Of a stretch of DNA of 64,000 nt, positions 43,699 through 51,171 are shown piece by piece. Position 1 is the stretch's first letter, and the number at the start of each line of letters is the position of its first letter. The notes beneath the pieces were generated by a model. It saw nothing but the letters and a program-made list of their open reading frames with translations. It searched no databases and was not told the origin of the DNA. The position numbers and the translations under genes are program-made. Source of the DNA: Perlabentimonas sp034003245 (GTDB taxonomy: Bacteria > Bacteroidota > Bacteroidia > Bacteroidales > Tenuifilaceae); NCBI GenBank assembly GCA_034003245.1, contig JAVEYY010000016.1, forward strand, positions 25,233-89,232, in the 5' to 3' direction.

Positions 43699-45696
43699 AT
43701 GGCCTTACGCAACGAAAATAGGCAGCTAGTGTACACCGTTAAGGAACTTTGCCGGATGTGCTATACCTGTGTGAGAGAGTGCCCAGCAAAGGCTATCCGA
43801 ATTTTTAACGGACAAGCCGAAGTAATTGCAGAAAGATGCATAGGTTGCGGAAATTGTATCAAGGTTTGCAGTCAGGATGCCAAGGTTTTTCTTCAATCGC
43901 GCCAAGAAGTAAGGGCTTTGCTAAGCACCAACAGTAAAGTAGCCGCAATTATTGCGCCCAGTTTTCCGGCTGAATTCTCCGAGGTAAAAAACCATCAGGT
44001 TTTTGTTGGAATGATTAAAGCTCTAGGATTCGACTTCGTTTTTGAGGTAGGATTTGGCGCCGACCTGGTTGCCCTTGAGTACAAAAAGTTACTCGACAAC
44101 GCCAAGGGCGGCTATATCTCATCCGATTGCCCAGCTATAGTAAGTTTTATTAATTACTATCACCCTACATTAACTGAAAATTTAGCGCCAATTGTTTCGC
44201 CCATGATCTCTATGTCGCGGGTGGTTAAAGCTAAGCTTGGTGATGATACTAAAATAGTTTTCATCGGCCCTTGCATAGCAAAGAAGGAAGAATCGGACGA
44301 GATCGATTTTGCCCTAACCTTTAGGGAGCTTCGTACCATGCTCGAACACGACGAAATAACAGCCGATTCTGTTGCGCCTGCGGAATTCGATCCACCCACA
44401 GCCGGGAAAGGGGCAATATTCCCAATAAGTCGTGGGTTAACCCAAACCATGAACCTTTGCGACGATATGCTGGAAGGTAACGTAATTGTTGCCGAGGGTC
44501 GTAAAGGATTTCAAGATGCCATTAAGGAATTTGAGGAGGGGCATCTAAAAAATCATTACCTCGAACTGCTTTGCTGCGAGGGTTGCATTATGGGGCCAGG
44601 AATGAGTCCCGATGGAAAACGTTTTGAACGCCGAACTTATATCACCTCTTACGTGCAAAAAAAAGTATCGCCACAGCAGATTACCCAATGGGATAATGAT
44701 TTGAAGGAGTATAGCAACATCAATCTTTCCCGAAAATTTGGCGCTAACGACAAACGAATGGCGCTACCCTCCAACGACGATATAAACCGAGTACTTGCGT
44801 CGATGGGGAAATTCACGTTTCGCGATCATTTAAACTGCGGGGCGTGTGGATACGAAACCTGCATGGAGCATGCAGTAGCCATTGTTGAGGGATTAGCCGA
44901 GGTAGAAATGTGTCTTCCCTACACCATTGAGGAACTGCACGATACCATAAAAGACCTGGCTGTTACCAACGAAAAGTTGGCCCAGGTTCAGCAAGCGCTT
45001 AAACATTCTGAAAAACTTGCCCACATGGGACAACTCTCGGCTGGAATTGCCCATGAGCTGAATAATCCCTTGGGAATAATACTGATGTATAGCAATATCT
45101 TGCTCGATGAGATGGAAGAACAAAACCCGCTTAAGAGCGACCTCCAGCTGATATCACACCAGGCAAGTCGCTGTAAAAAAATTGTAAGTGGTCTGCTAAA
45201 TTTTGCGCGCAAAAATCAGATTAAGGCTGAGGCAGTGGAGCTGAAAAAATTGGTCGACGATAGTTTGCTGTCAGTTATTGTACCCGATAACATCAAAACA
45301 GAGGTTGTATTTACAAACCCCAAAATAAAAGCTATCCTCGACTATGAGATGATGATCCAATTGCTATCCAATCTGCTAAAAAATGCGGTTGAGGCAATGC
45401 CCACAGGAGGTAATATAGTATTAGAACTAAAGGAAACCGATAACGATGTGATTATTCTGGTTAAGGATAGTGGCGTAGGCATAGCCGATGAGAACAAGGA
45501 CAAGCTGTTCACTCCCTTTTTCACCACTAAGGGTATTGGGCAGGGAACTGGCCTGGGGTTGGCAACCATTTATGGAATTGTAAAGATGCACAAAGGGAAA
45601 ATAGAGGTTGAATCAAATAGCATCCCATCATCTGGGCCAACGGGCACTACTTTTATCATAACTATCCCAAAGGAGATGGACAAAATATTAAACTAG
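43699..45696 (+). CDS. Sensory [FeFe]-hydrogenase-like histidine kinase
   Basis: Predicted 665-residue cytosolic kinase. N-terminal ferredoxin motifs (CRMCYTCVRECP, CIGCGNCIKVC), then a hydrogenase-like domain with SSDCPAIVSF, GPCIAKKEE and LLCCEGCIMGPGMS. Then an Fe-S domain (CGACGYETCMEHAVAIVEG), a short coiled coil, and a HisKA/HATPase_c core (about residues 440-660) with phospho-acceptor AGIAHELNNPLG and GQGTGLGLATIYG. The catalytic proton-relay Cys is replaced by Asp. It matches the histidine-kinase-linked group C sensory hydrogenases. A frame-consistent TTG at 43681 exists; ATG at 43699 is preferred. Encoded 71 bases after hydA and followed by its likely receiver. Confidence 0.9.
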   Translation: MALRNENRQLVYTVKELCRMCYTCVRECPAKAIRIFNGQAEVIAERCIGCGNCIKVCSQDAKVFLQSRQEVRALLSTNSKVAAIIAPSFPAEFSEVKNHQVFVGMIKALGFDFVFEVGFGADLVALEYKKLLDNAKGGYISSDCPAIVSFINYYHPTLTENLAPIVSPMISMSRVVKAKLGDDTKIVFIGPCIAKKEESDEIDFALTFRELRTMLEHDEITADSVAPAEFDPPTAGKGAIFPISRGLTQTMNLCDDMLEGNVIVAEGRKGFQDAIKEFEEGHLKNHYLELLCCEGCIMGPGMSPDGKRFERRTYITSYVQKKVSPQQITQWDNDLKEYSNINLSRKFGANDKRMALPSNDDINRVLASMGKFTFRDHLNCGACGYETCMEHAVAIVEGLAEVEMCLPYTIEELHDTIKDLAVTNEKLAQVQQALKHSEKLAHMGQLSAGIAHELNNPLGIILMYSNILLDEMEEQNPLKSDLQLISHQASRCKKIVSGLLNFARKNQIKAEAVELKKLVDDSLLSVIVPDNIKTEVVFTNPKIKAILDYEMMIQLLSNLLKNAVEAMPTGGNIVLELKETDNDVIILVKDSGVGIADENKDKLFTPFFTTKGIGQGTGLGLATIYGIVKMHKGKIEVESNSIPSSGPTGTTFIITIPKEMDKILN

Positions 45697-45719
45697 CAAC
45701 ACTAAATTAAGCCTTGCGA

Positions 45720-46112
45720 ATGAAGAACCAAAAAACAATCTTTCTGGTCGACGACGATGTTGATTACCTATTTCAAATGAGGCTACAGCTTGAACGCTTT
45801 GGCTTTAAGGTAATTTTGGCCGAAAGCCAGAAGGAAGCCGAAGAGTTAATGGGTATTGTAAAACCCGATCTGGCCATATTCGACCTGATGCTCGAAAACG
45901 AGGATAGCGGTTTTGTGCTTTGCTACAAGATGAAACGCAAACATCCAAATGTTCCCATAATTCTTGCCACAGCTGTATCGTCCGAAACAGGTTTTTCCTT
46001 TGGCATCAACTCCGAGGATGAGCGCCGATGGATTAAGGCCGATCTTTACCTCGAGAAGGGCATCCGCCCTGAACAGCTGCAAAGCGAAATAAACAAACTC
46101 CTAAAACTCTAA
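45720..46112 (+). CDS. Stand-alone receiver domain response regulator
   Basis: A 130-residue REC domain: acidic pocket FLVDDDVDYLF, phospho-acceptor Asp in LAIFDLML, the switch residue in ILATAVSS and a conserved Lys in LYLEKG. It has no output domain, like CheY, so it likely relays phosphate from the sensory hydrogenase kinase upstream to another protein. It ends one base before the next gene, suggesting coupled translation. Confidence 0.9.
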   Translation: MKNQKTIFLVDDDVDYLFQMRLQLERFGFKVILAESQKEAEELMGIVKPDLAIFDLMLENEDSGFVLCYKMKRKHPNVPIILATAVSSETGFSFGINSEDERRWIKADLYLEKGIRPEQLQSEINKLLKL

Positions 46113-46113
46113 C

Positions 46114-47247
46114 ATGGAAACCCTTGAGGTACTCGTTGTTGACGATGAATTTGGGATTCGTTCGGGGATTGCGCGAATACTGCGTAATTTCACGGTGAGC
46201 TATCCCTTTATGAATGATGATATTCAGTTCAATATCACCGAAGCTGCCACTGGCGAGGAAGCACTAGATATTATCAACACCAAACCACCCGATATAGTTC
46301 TACTCGACAATAAGTTACCCGGTATTCAGGGTGTAGAGGTGCTTGAGTATATCAACTCCAAGCAGTTGAATACGCTGGTAGTAATGATTACCTCATATGC
46401 ATCGCTCGATTTGGCCGTAAAGGCCACCAACGTTGGAGCCTACGATTTTGTTCCCAAACCCTTTACTCCCCAGGAGCTTAAAGCCTCAATGGAAAATGTG
46501 ACAAAGCACCACTTTCTCCGTCGCATGACTCGCAAGTTACACAAGGAGGGCAAACAGGTTCGATTCCAATTCTTAACTCTGCTCTCGCACGAGCTCAAGA
46601 GCCCCCTTAATGTTATTGAGGGTTATCTCAAGATTATGCACGAACGACAAGCCGGCGAAAACCTTGCTTCGTACGATAAAATGATAGACCAGTCGATGGC
46701 GCGAATTAAGTCCATGCGAACCCTAATTATGGATCTACTTGATTTAACCCGCATTGAATCGGGGGGAATGAAACGGAGCATCCGTGAGCTGGATCTTGGC
46801 CTGGTGGCCAATTCGGCAATCGACACCATGATGCCCATGGCCATTCAGCAAGATATTGAACTTTGCTACGACCGCTCCACATCGCTCCCATTCCAAGCCG
46901 ATTCCGAGGAGATGGAGATAATCTTCAACAACCTAATATCTAATGCCATTAAGTACAATAATCCCGGTGGTAAGGTGATGTGCAGTCTCCAGAAATTTGA
47001 AAACGAGATTCATTTTTCAGTAACCGATACTGGAATGGGAATTGCCAACGAGGATCGGCCAAAGCTATTTATGGAATTCTCTAGAATACGAACATCTAAG
47101 ACAAAGGACGTAAGCGGAAGCGGCCTTGGACTTAGCATTGTGAAGCGACTCGTAGATCTTTACGGCGGGAAAGTCCTTGTTGAGTCAACGCCTAATGTGG
47201 GGTCAACTTTTACTGTTGTTCTGCCAATTCCACAAAATTTCAGCTAG
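46114..47247 (+). CDS. Receiver-histidine kinase hybrid
   Basis: Predicted 377-residue cytosolic protein: an N-terminal receiver (about 1-125; VVDDEFGIRSGIARIL, phospho-acceptor in IVLLDNKLPG, Lys in FVPKPF), then HisKA (LLSHELKSPLNVIEGYL, about 160-180) and HATPase_c (NLISNAIKYNNPGG, DTGMGIA, GSGLGLSIVKRL). It is probably the second step of a phosphorelay fed by the sensory hydrogenase kinase. No DNA-binding output is encoded next to it, so the target of the relay is unknown. Confidence 0.9.
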   Translation: METLEVLVVDDEFGIRSGIARILRNFTVSYPFMNDDIQFNITEAATGEEALDIINTKPPDIVLLDNKLPGIQGVEVLEYINSKQLNTLVVMITSYASLDLAVKATNVGAYDFVPKPFTPQELKASMENVTKHHFLRRMTRKLHKEGKQVRFQFLTLLSHELKSPLNVIEGYLKIMHERQAGENLASYDKMIDQSMARIKSMRTLIMDLLDLTRIESGGMKRSIRELDLGLVANSAIDTMMPMAIQQDIELCYDRSTSLPFQADSEEMEIIFNNLISNAIKYNNPGGKVMCSLQKFENEIHFSVTDTGMGIANEDRPKLFMEFSRIRTSKTKDVSGSGLGLSIVKRLVDLYGGKVLVESTPNVGSTFTVVLPIPQNFS

Positions 47248-47307
47248 ATTTATTCTTTGCTGTAAGCGTCACTAACAAGGTTTTTCCAAAAAATACAGGG
47301 CTAAAGC

Positions 47308-47336
47308 TTGCGTTTTCGGCAATTTTTATATTTTTG
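47308..47336 (+). promoter_or_regulatory. Putative promoter of rex
   Basis: TTG at 47308-47310, 18 bases, then TATTTTTG at 47329-47336 (TAnnTTTG), 63 bases before the rex ATG. No good Rex palindrome was found here. Confidence 0.45.
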
Positions 47337-47399
47337 TTTGATGTAACCATGTAGATTTATCGCCTAAAGATAGCTTTAAACCAAACAAAATCACCCCAA

Positions 47400-48026
47400 A
47401 TGAAGCTTCCCGAGAAGACAGTTGAGCGTCTGAGTGAATACCGACGCACCCTACTTGAATGCCTAGGTAAAGGAAAAACCCACATCTACTCGCACGAGTT
47501 GGCTGGATTACACAACATAACCGCAGTTCAGGTTCGACGCGACTTGATGCTCATTGGATACTCGAGCATGAAGAAAAGGGGTTACGATGCACATGAGTTA
47601 ATTGAAGTAATTGGCAAGCTGATTGACCATAATCATGGGCTTAATGTATGTGTTATTGGTATGGGAAACTTAGGTCGAGCAATAACCACCTACTTTACAG
47701 GTAAAAGACCCAAGTTGAATGTGGTTGCCACTTTTGATATGGATGACAATAAGGTGAACCGGGTTATTTCGGGAGTAAAGTGCTACCATATCCGCGATTT
47801 AAGGGAGGTTATCGATCAAAATAAGATAAGCATAGCCATTATTGCCTCTCCTCCCGATACCGCTGTTTCGATCACCGAAATGATTATCCTGGCTGGAATT
47901 AAGGGCATTCTTAACTTCACCACCACGCCGCTAACGGTTCCCGAGAATGTATTCCTTGAGGAGTACGATATGATTACCTCAATGGAGAAGGTAGCCTACT
48001 TTGTAAAAAATATTGATGGGAAGTAG
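47400..48026 (+). CDS. rex: Redox-sensing transcriptional repressor Rex
   Basis: Predicted 208-residue dimeric repressor that binds DNA when NAD+ is high and is released by NADH. An N-terminal winged helix (about 1-75; YSHELAGLHNITAVQVRRDLMLIGY) is followed by a Rossmann domain with CVIGMGNLGRAI, ATFDMD and SPPDTAV, and a C-terminal domain-swapped helix. Size is normal for Rex. It closes the hydrogenase locus and has its own likely promoter. Palindromes of Rex type occur upstream of hydCBA, ackA-ptb-buk and the TM1266/TonB operon in this same window, making these its probable targets. Confidence 0.95.
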   Translation: MKLPEKTVERLSEYRRTLLECLGKGKTHIYSHELAGLHNITAVQVRRDLMLIGYSSMKKRGYDAHELIEVIGKLIDHNHGLNVCVIGMGNLGRAITTYFTGKRPKLNVVATFDMDDNKVNRVISGVKCYHIRDLREVIDQNKISIAIIASPPDTAVSITEMIILAGIKGILNFTTTPLTVPENVFLEEYDMITSMEKVAYFVKNIDGK

Positions 48027-48073
48027 CAAATATGTTATTGCTACAGAATTAGAACCAACCAATTGCACTAAAC

Positions 48074-48784
48074 CTATTCGCCCAAGGCATTGTGCAAAAT
48101 TTGTCGTATGTTTTTGAAGTAATCGGAACTGATATCACGTTTCTGCAATTCTATATCAATACTCACCCTCGCCTTTACAGTAATGGGAGTATCTCCTAGC
48201 ACGATAGTAGTATTGCCAAGCATCAACGCCTCATCCACATCGTGGGTAACAAAAATTACGGTTCGCTTATCGGTTTGCCAAATGCGGCTAAACGAGCGCA
48301 GCAGGTTCATCTTCAGCTTTACATCCAAACCCTTTAGGGGCTCATCCATAAGTATCAAATCCGAAGGATAGGCAAAAGCCCGAGCTATTGCCACCCGTTG
48401 GCGCATTCCGCCGCTAAGCTGGCTTGGGTAGTAGCTAGCGAAACCCGTGAGTTCAACCAGCTTGATAAACCTGTTGGCAACGGCCTGCCTTTGGGTTTGA
48501 TCATAGGCATCGGTTAGAACAAACTCGATATTCTCCTGTACCGTTTTCCAAGGCAAAAGTCGTGGATCCTGAAAAATGTACGATAAAACCTTACCATTAA
48601 AACCAACCAAGCTACCTACAGTGGGCTCTACCAAACCCGCAATAATATTTAGCAGTGTGGTTTTACCTCCGCCCGAAGGGCCCAAAATACAGGTTATTTC
48701 GCCCTCGGCAATATCGAGATTAAAATTGCTGAACAGCAAAAGGTCGTCGTAGCTCTTTTGTAGATTCTTGATATGCAAACTCAT
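48074..48784 (-). CDS. ABC transporter ATP-binding protein (SsuB/TauB-like)
   Basis: Predicted 236-residue cytosolic ATPase of the nitrate/sulfonate/taurine importer type. Walker A GPSGGGKTT (about 34-42), Q-loop FQDPRLLPW, signature LSGGMRQRVAIARAF, Walker B LILMDEP and the H-loop VTHDVDEAL are all present. Its start overlaps the permease stop by 4 bases (48781-48784). Third gene of an importer operon. Confidence 0.93.
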   Translation of the reverse strand: MSLHIKNLQKSYDDLLLFSNFNLDIAEGEITCILGPSGGGKTTLLNIIAGLVEPTVGSLVGFNGKVLSYIFQDPRLLPWKTVQENIEFVLTDAYDQTQRQAVANRFIKLVELTGFASYYPSQLSGGMRQRVAIARAFAYPSDLILMDEPLKGLDVKLKMNLLRSFSRIWQTDKRTVIFVTHDVDEALMLGNTTIVLGDTPITVKARVSIDIELQKRDISSDYFKNIRQILHNALGE

Positions 48785-49542
48785 TGCTTAGCCCTCCAAA
48801 CCACTATTCTTTTCTCTGTTAACCTGATAATACGCTCAAAGATGTAGCTTAGTAGTACAGCTATAATTGTCCATGCAATCACCGCATCAACATTCAAAAA
48901 GGTTTGTGCCGAGTGCATTACGGTTCCAATACCATACCGAGGCTGGCTTAGCACCTCGCCAATAATAATGGCACGCCAACCAATACCCATGGCGCTAGAT
49001 GCCCCACTAATAATAAAGGGCATTATAGCTGGTACAAAAACCTCACGTACTATTCGCAGTTTACCAATTTTGTATACCTGCGCCATTTCAACCAGCTGCT
49101 TATCAACACTCCTAATACCATCAATTGTGTTAGTGCAGATAAATGGGAACATGGTAAGGATGGCAATAAATATGGGAACCGAATTGGCATTAAGCCAAAT
49201 AAGCGCTAAAAGAATTATGGCGATAACTGGGGTTGACCTAAGTACAACCAAAATTGGTTTTAGAAAGGCGTTAAAATCGTTGCTTAAACCAGCAGCAATT
49301 CCCAAACCCACGCCAAAAATTAGCGAGAAGGCAAATCCAAGAATTCCTCGTAGAATAGTTGCTGCTACGACAAACAAAAATTGGTTTTCGCCAAATAGAC
49401 TAAGTGTTCTAACCAGAGTATCCTCGGGATGGGGAAGAATAAAATCGGAGTTAAAATGCACCGCCAACCCCTTCCATAACAGGAGCATTAAAGCAACTGC
49501 AGCAATGCTAATCCACTTGGTTCTACTGATAGAAATTTTCAT
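48781..49542 (-). CDS. ABC transporter permease (SsuC/TauC-like)
   Basis: Predicted 253-residue inner-membrane permease with about six transmembrane helices and the BPD_transp_1 EAA-type loop (VFVPAIMPFIISGASSAMGI). It overlaps the binding-protein gene upstream by 20 bases and the ATPase gene downstream by 4 bases. Confidence 0.92.
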   Translation of the reverse strand: MKISISRTKWISIAAVALMLLLWKGLAVHFNSDFILPHPEDTLVRTLSLFGENQFLFVVAATILRGILGFAFSLIFGVGLGIAAGLSNDFNAFLKPILVVLRSTPVIAIILLALIWLNANSVPIFIAILTMFPFICTNTIDGIRSVDKQLVEMAQVYKIGKLRIVREVFVPAIMPFIISGASSAMGIGWRAIIIGEVLSQPRYGIGTVMHSAQTFLNVDAVIAWTIIAVLLSYIFERIIRLTEKRIVVWRAKQ

Positions 49543-50476
49543 CGGGCAACCTCCCTCCTACTATATCGGGGTTCATTTGGTAAAACACATTTAAGTACGA
49601 TTCAATCTCCATTCGAATGCTCCTTACCCTTGAAAAATACAGGTTCGATCGTGGAATGGACTTTCTAGCCACTTCAACTGAAGGCAATATATCGTACTTA
49701 ACAATTAGGTGTGCAGCGCTATCGGGGTTCTGATTCACCCATTGGGTAGAATAATCGTAACTTTTTAAAATCCTATCAACTAACTCTTTGTTAGCATTTG
49801 CTAATTCACCTTTAACTAAAAAGGCTGTTTGCGCTATGGGCATATCCATTACCTTTTGCCACTCGGCATTCAAATCGAAAATGGCTTTAATTTTACTATT
49901 ACGCTCCATAACTAAGCTAACCAGCGGTTCGGATATTACCCCAAGCTTAGCTTGCCCTGCAGCCACAGCGTTGGCCAAATCGATATGCGTTGGGAATCGA
50001 TAATCGAGCCTAACGTCAACGTCAGGGTTTATTCCATTTTCAATTAAAAGATGTTTAAACAGCACATCAGGAGTCATTCCTTTACCCATTAGGTTAATGG
50101 TTTTCCCCCTTAACATATTCCATGCAGTGATGGTGGTGTCGGTTCCAAATAGGTACAATGTACCCCAAACAGGAATGGCAGCAAGCTGGTAGTCGATTCC
50201 CCTATTATACAGAATAGCAGCCATTGTGGTTGGAAGAATGGCAAAATCGGCGGTCCCATCAATCACCATCTTACGCACCTGAATGGGCTCGTTCAGAATC
50301 TCTACCCTTATGCGTTTATCACTAGTATGGTTTAAACTATCAATAAGCTTAATCATCCCCATTGCCGATGGCCCTTTTAGGGTTGCAATGGTAACATAGT
50401 CTTTAGATTTTGAACCTTGGTTACAACCCAAGAATATGGTACTAATCAACAGGAATAAAAGGAATCTAATTCTCAT
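49523..50476 (-). CDS. ABC transporter substrate-binding lipoprotein (NMT1/SsuA-like)
   Basis: Predicted 317-residue periplasmic binding lipoprotein (signal peptide ending IFLGC). The fold resembles the NMT1/SsuA/TauA group: VTIATLKGPSAMGMIKL, DGTADFAILPTTMAAILYNRG, GKTINLMGKGMTPDV and a C-terminal tail predicting helices. Members bind sulfonates, nitrate, thiamin precursors or other small ligands, and the residues here do not identify one. The operon is divergent from the TM1266-family regulator/TonB receptor genes, so outer- and inner-membrane steps of one uptake route are plausible. Confidence 0.88.
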   Translation of the reverse strand: MRIRFLLFLLISTIFLGCNQGSKSKDYVTIATLKGPSAMGMIKLIDSLNHTSDKRIRVEILNEPIQVRKMVIDGTADFAILPTTMAAILYNRGIDYQLAAIPVWGTLYLFGTDTTITAWNMLRGKTINLMGKGMTPDVLFKHLLIENGINPDVDVRLDYRFPTHIDLANAVAAGQAKLGVISEPLVSLVMERNSKIKAIFDLNAEWQKVMDMPIAQTAFLVKGELANANKELVDRILKSYDYSTQWVNQNPDSAAHLIVKYDILPSVEVARKSIPRSNLYFSRVRSIRMEIESYLNVFYQMNPDIVGGRLPDENFYQ

Positions 50477-50782
50477 CGATATGGGGTTTAGTTGTGCAAA
50501 ACTAGTTAAATCAATTTAATAATCGGTTAAAGTGTGTTCGACAAAAACCATTTAACACAGAGAATAAATAACACTACCGCTATAGATAACACAATGATTG
50601 CTAGGCTTTGTTTGCCAATTACGGTTATTGCCATTAAACACAAAGAGAACACTGTGTTTTTCTGCAAAATATATGAACTCATGAAAAACAATTTGCATCA
50701 AACTTTGATTTGTTATGAATCTGGGCGTTAATATAAAATTCAAAAGAGTAAGTAGAATCATCGATAATATGCTAACAAACAT
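50477..50782. other. Non-coding part of the divergent intergenic region
   Basis: AT-rich; holds the palindrome at 50489 and a short perfect palindrome AACACTGTGTT at 50648-50658 followed by a T run. No open frame with coding character. Confidence 0.45.
50489..50504. promoter_or_regulatory. Imperfect palindrome before the ABC importer operon
   Basis: TAGTTGTGCAAAACTA is symmetrical except for one base pair position, 13 bases upstream of the binding-protein start. Possible operator; not a Rex-type site. Confidence 0.35.
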
Positions 50783-50813
50783 TTTGTAGGGTAAAAAATA
50801 AGATATACTTTTG
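50783..50813 (+). promoter_or_regulatory. Promoter of the TM1266-family/TonB operon
   Basis: TTTG at 50783-50786, a 19-base spacer, then TACTTTTG at 50806-50813: an exact fit to the Bacteroidota -33/-7 promoter. The -7 box overlaps a perfect Rex-type palindrome. Confidence 0.75.
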
Positions 50814-50828
50814 TTATCTGATTAACAA
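50811..50828. promoter_or_regulatory. Candidate Rex operator overlapping the TM1266/TonB promoter
   Basis: TTGTTATCTGATTAACAA: a perfect TTGTTA-N6-TAACAA palindrome spanning the -7 box and expected start site, an ideal repressor position. Confidence 0.75.
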
Positions 50829-50916
50829 ACAATCTACAGAAACAACTGAGAGGCGGATACCACTCCAAATCAAGGTTTTAATAACAACAATATCAATCTA
50901 ATCCGTAGGTACTCTG

Positions 50917-51171
50917 ATGGAAAAGAGAGTTGGAACTGCACTTATTCTGGTTGAAAGTCGTGAAAGCATTCATCAGCTAAACGACATTATCTCACACCAC
51001 TACCAAATTATTATTGCTCGCCAGGGGCTGCCCCGCAGCACTGGGCAAAGTGTTATTTCGCTTGTTCTTGAAGGTACCACCGACGAAATTGGCTCTCTTA
51101 CCGGTCAGCTAGGCCGTTTAAGGGGCATTCAGGTGAAATCGGTACTCTTAAAGAACACACAGCATGAATAA
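50917..51171 (+). CDS. TM1266-family iron-only hydrogenase system regulator (ACT-like)
   Basis: Small 84-residue cytosolic protein of the TM1266/NikR-C-terminal-like (ACT fold) family that typically accompanies [FeFe]-hydrogenase maturation genes. The start EKRVGTALILVESRE, ISHHYQIIIARQGLP and the ISLVLEGTTDEIGSLTGQLGRL segment fit the family. It has no DNA-binding part. Here it is the first gene of an operon with a TonB receptor (8-base overlap), not with hydE/F/G. Role is unknown; a ligand or metal sensor is an inference. Confidence 0.85.
   Translation: MEKRVGTALILVESRESIHQLNDIISHHYQIIIARQGLPRSTGQSVISLVLEGTTDEIGSLTGQLGRLRGIQVKSVLLKNTQHE

Noticed and set aside
50845..50915. TPP-like riboswitch in the leader of the TM1266-family gene
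   Set aside because: CTGAGAGG and CCGTAGG resemble parts of the TPP element, and CGGAT/ATCCG can pair. However, the remaining conserved core (the CCTGAT and GGG/CCC helices) is missing.
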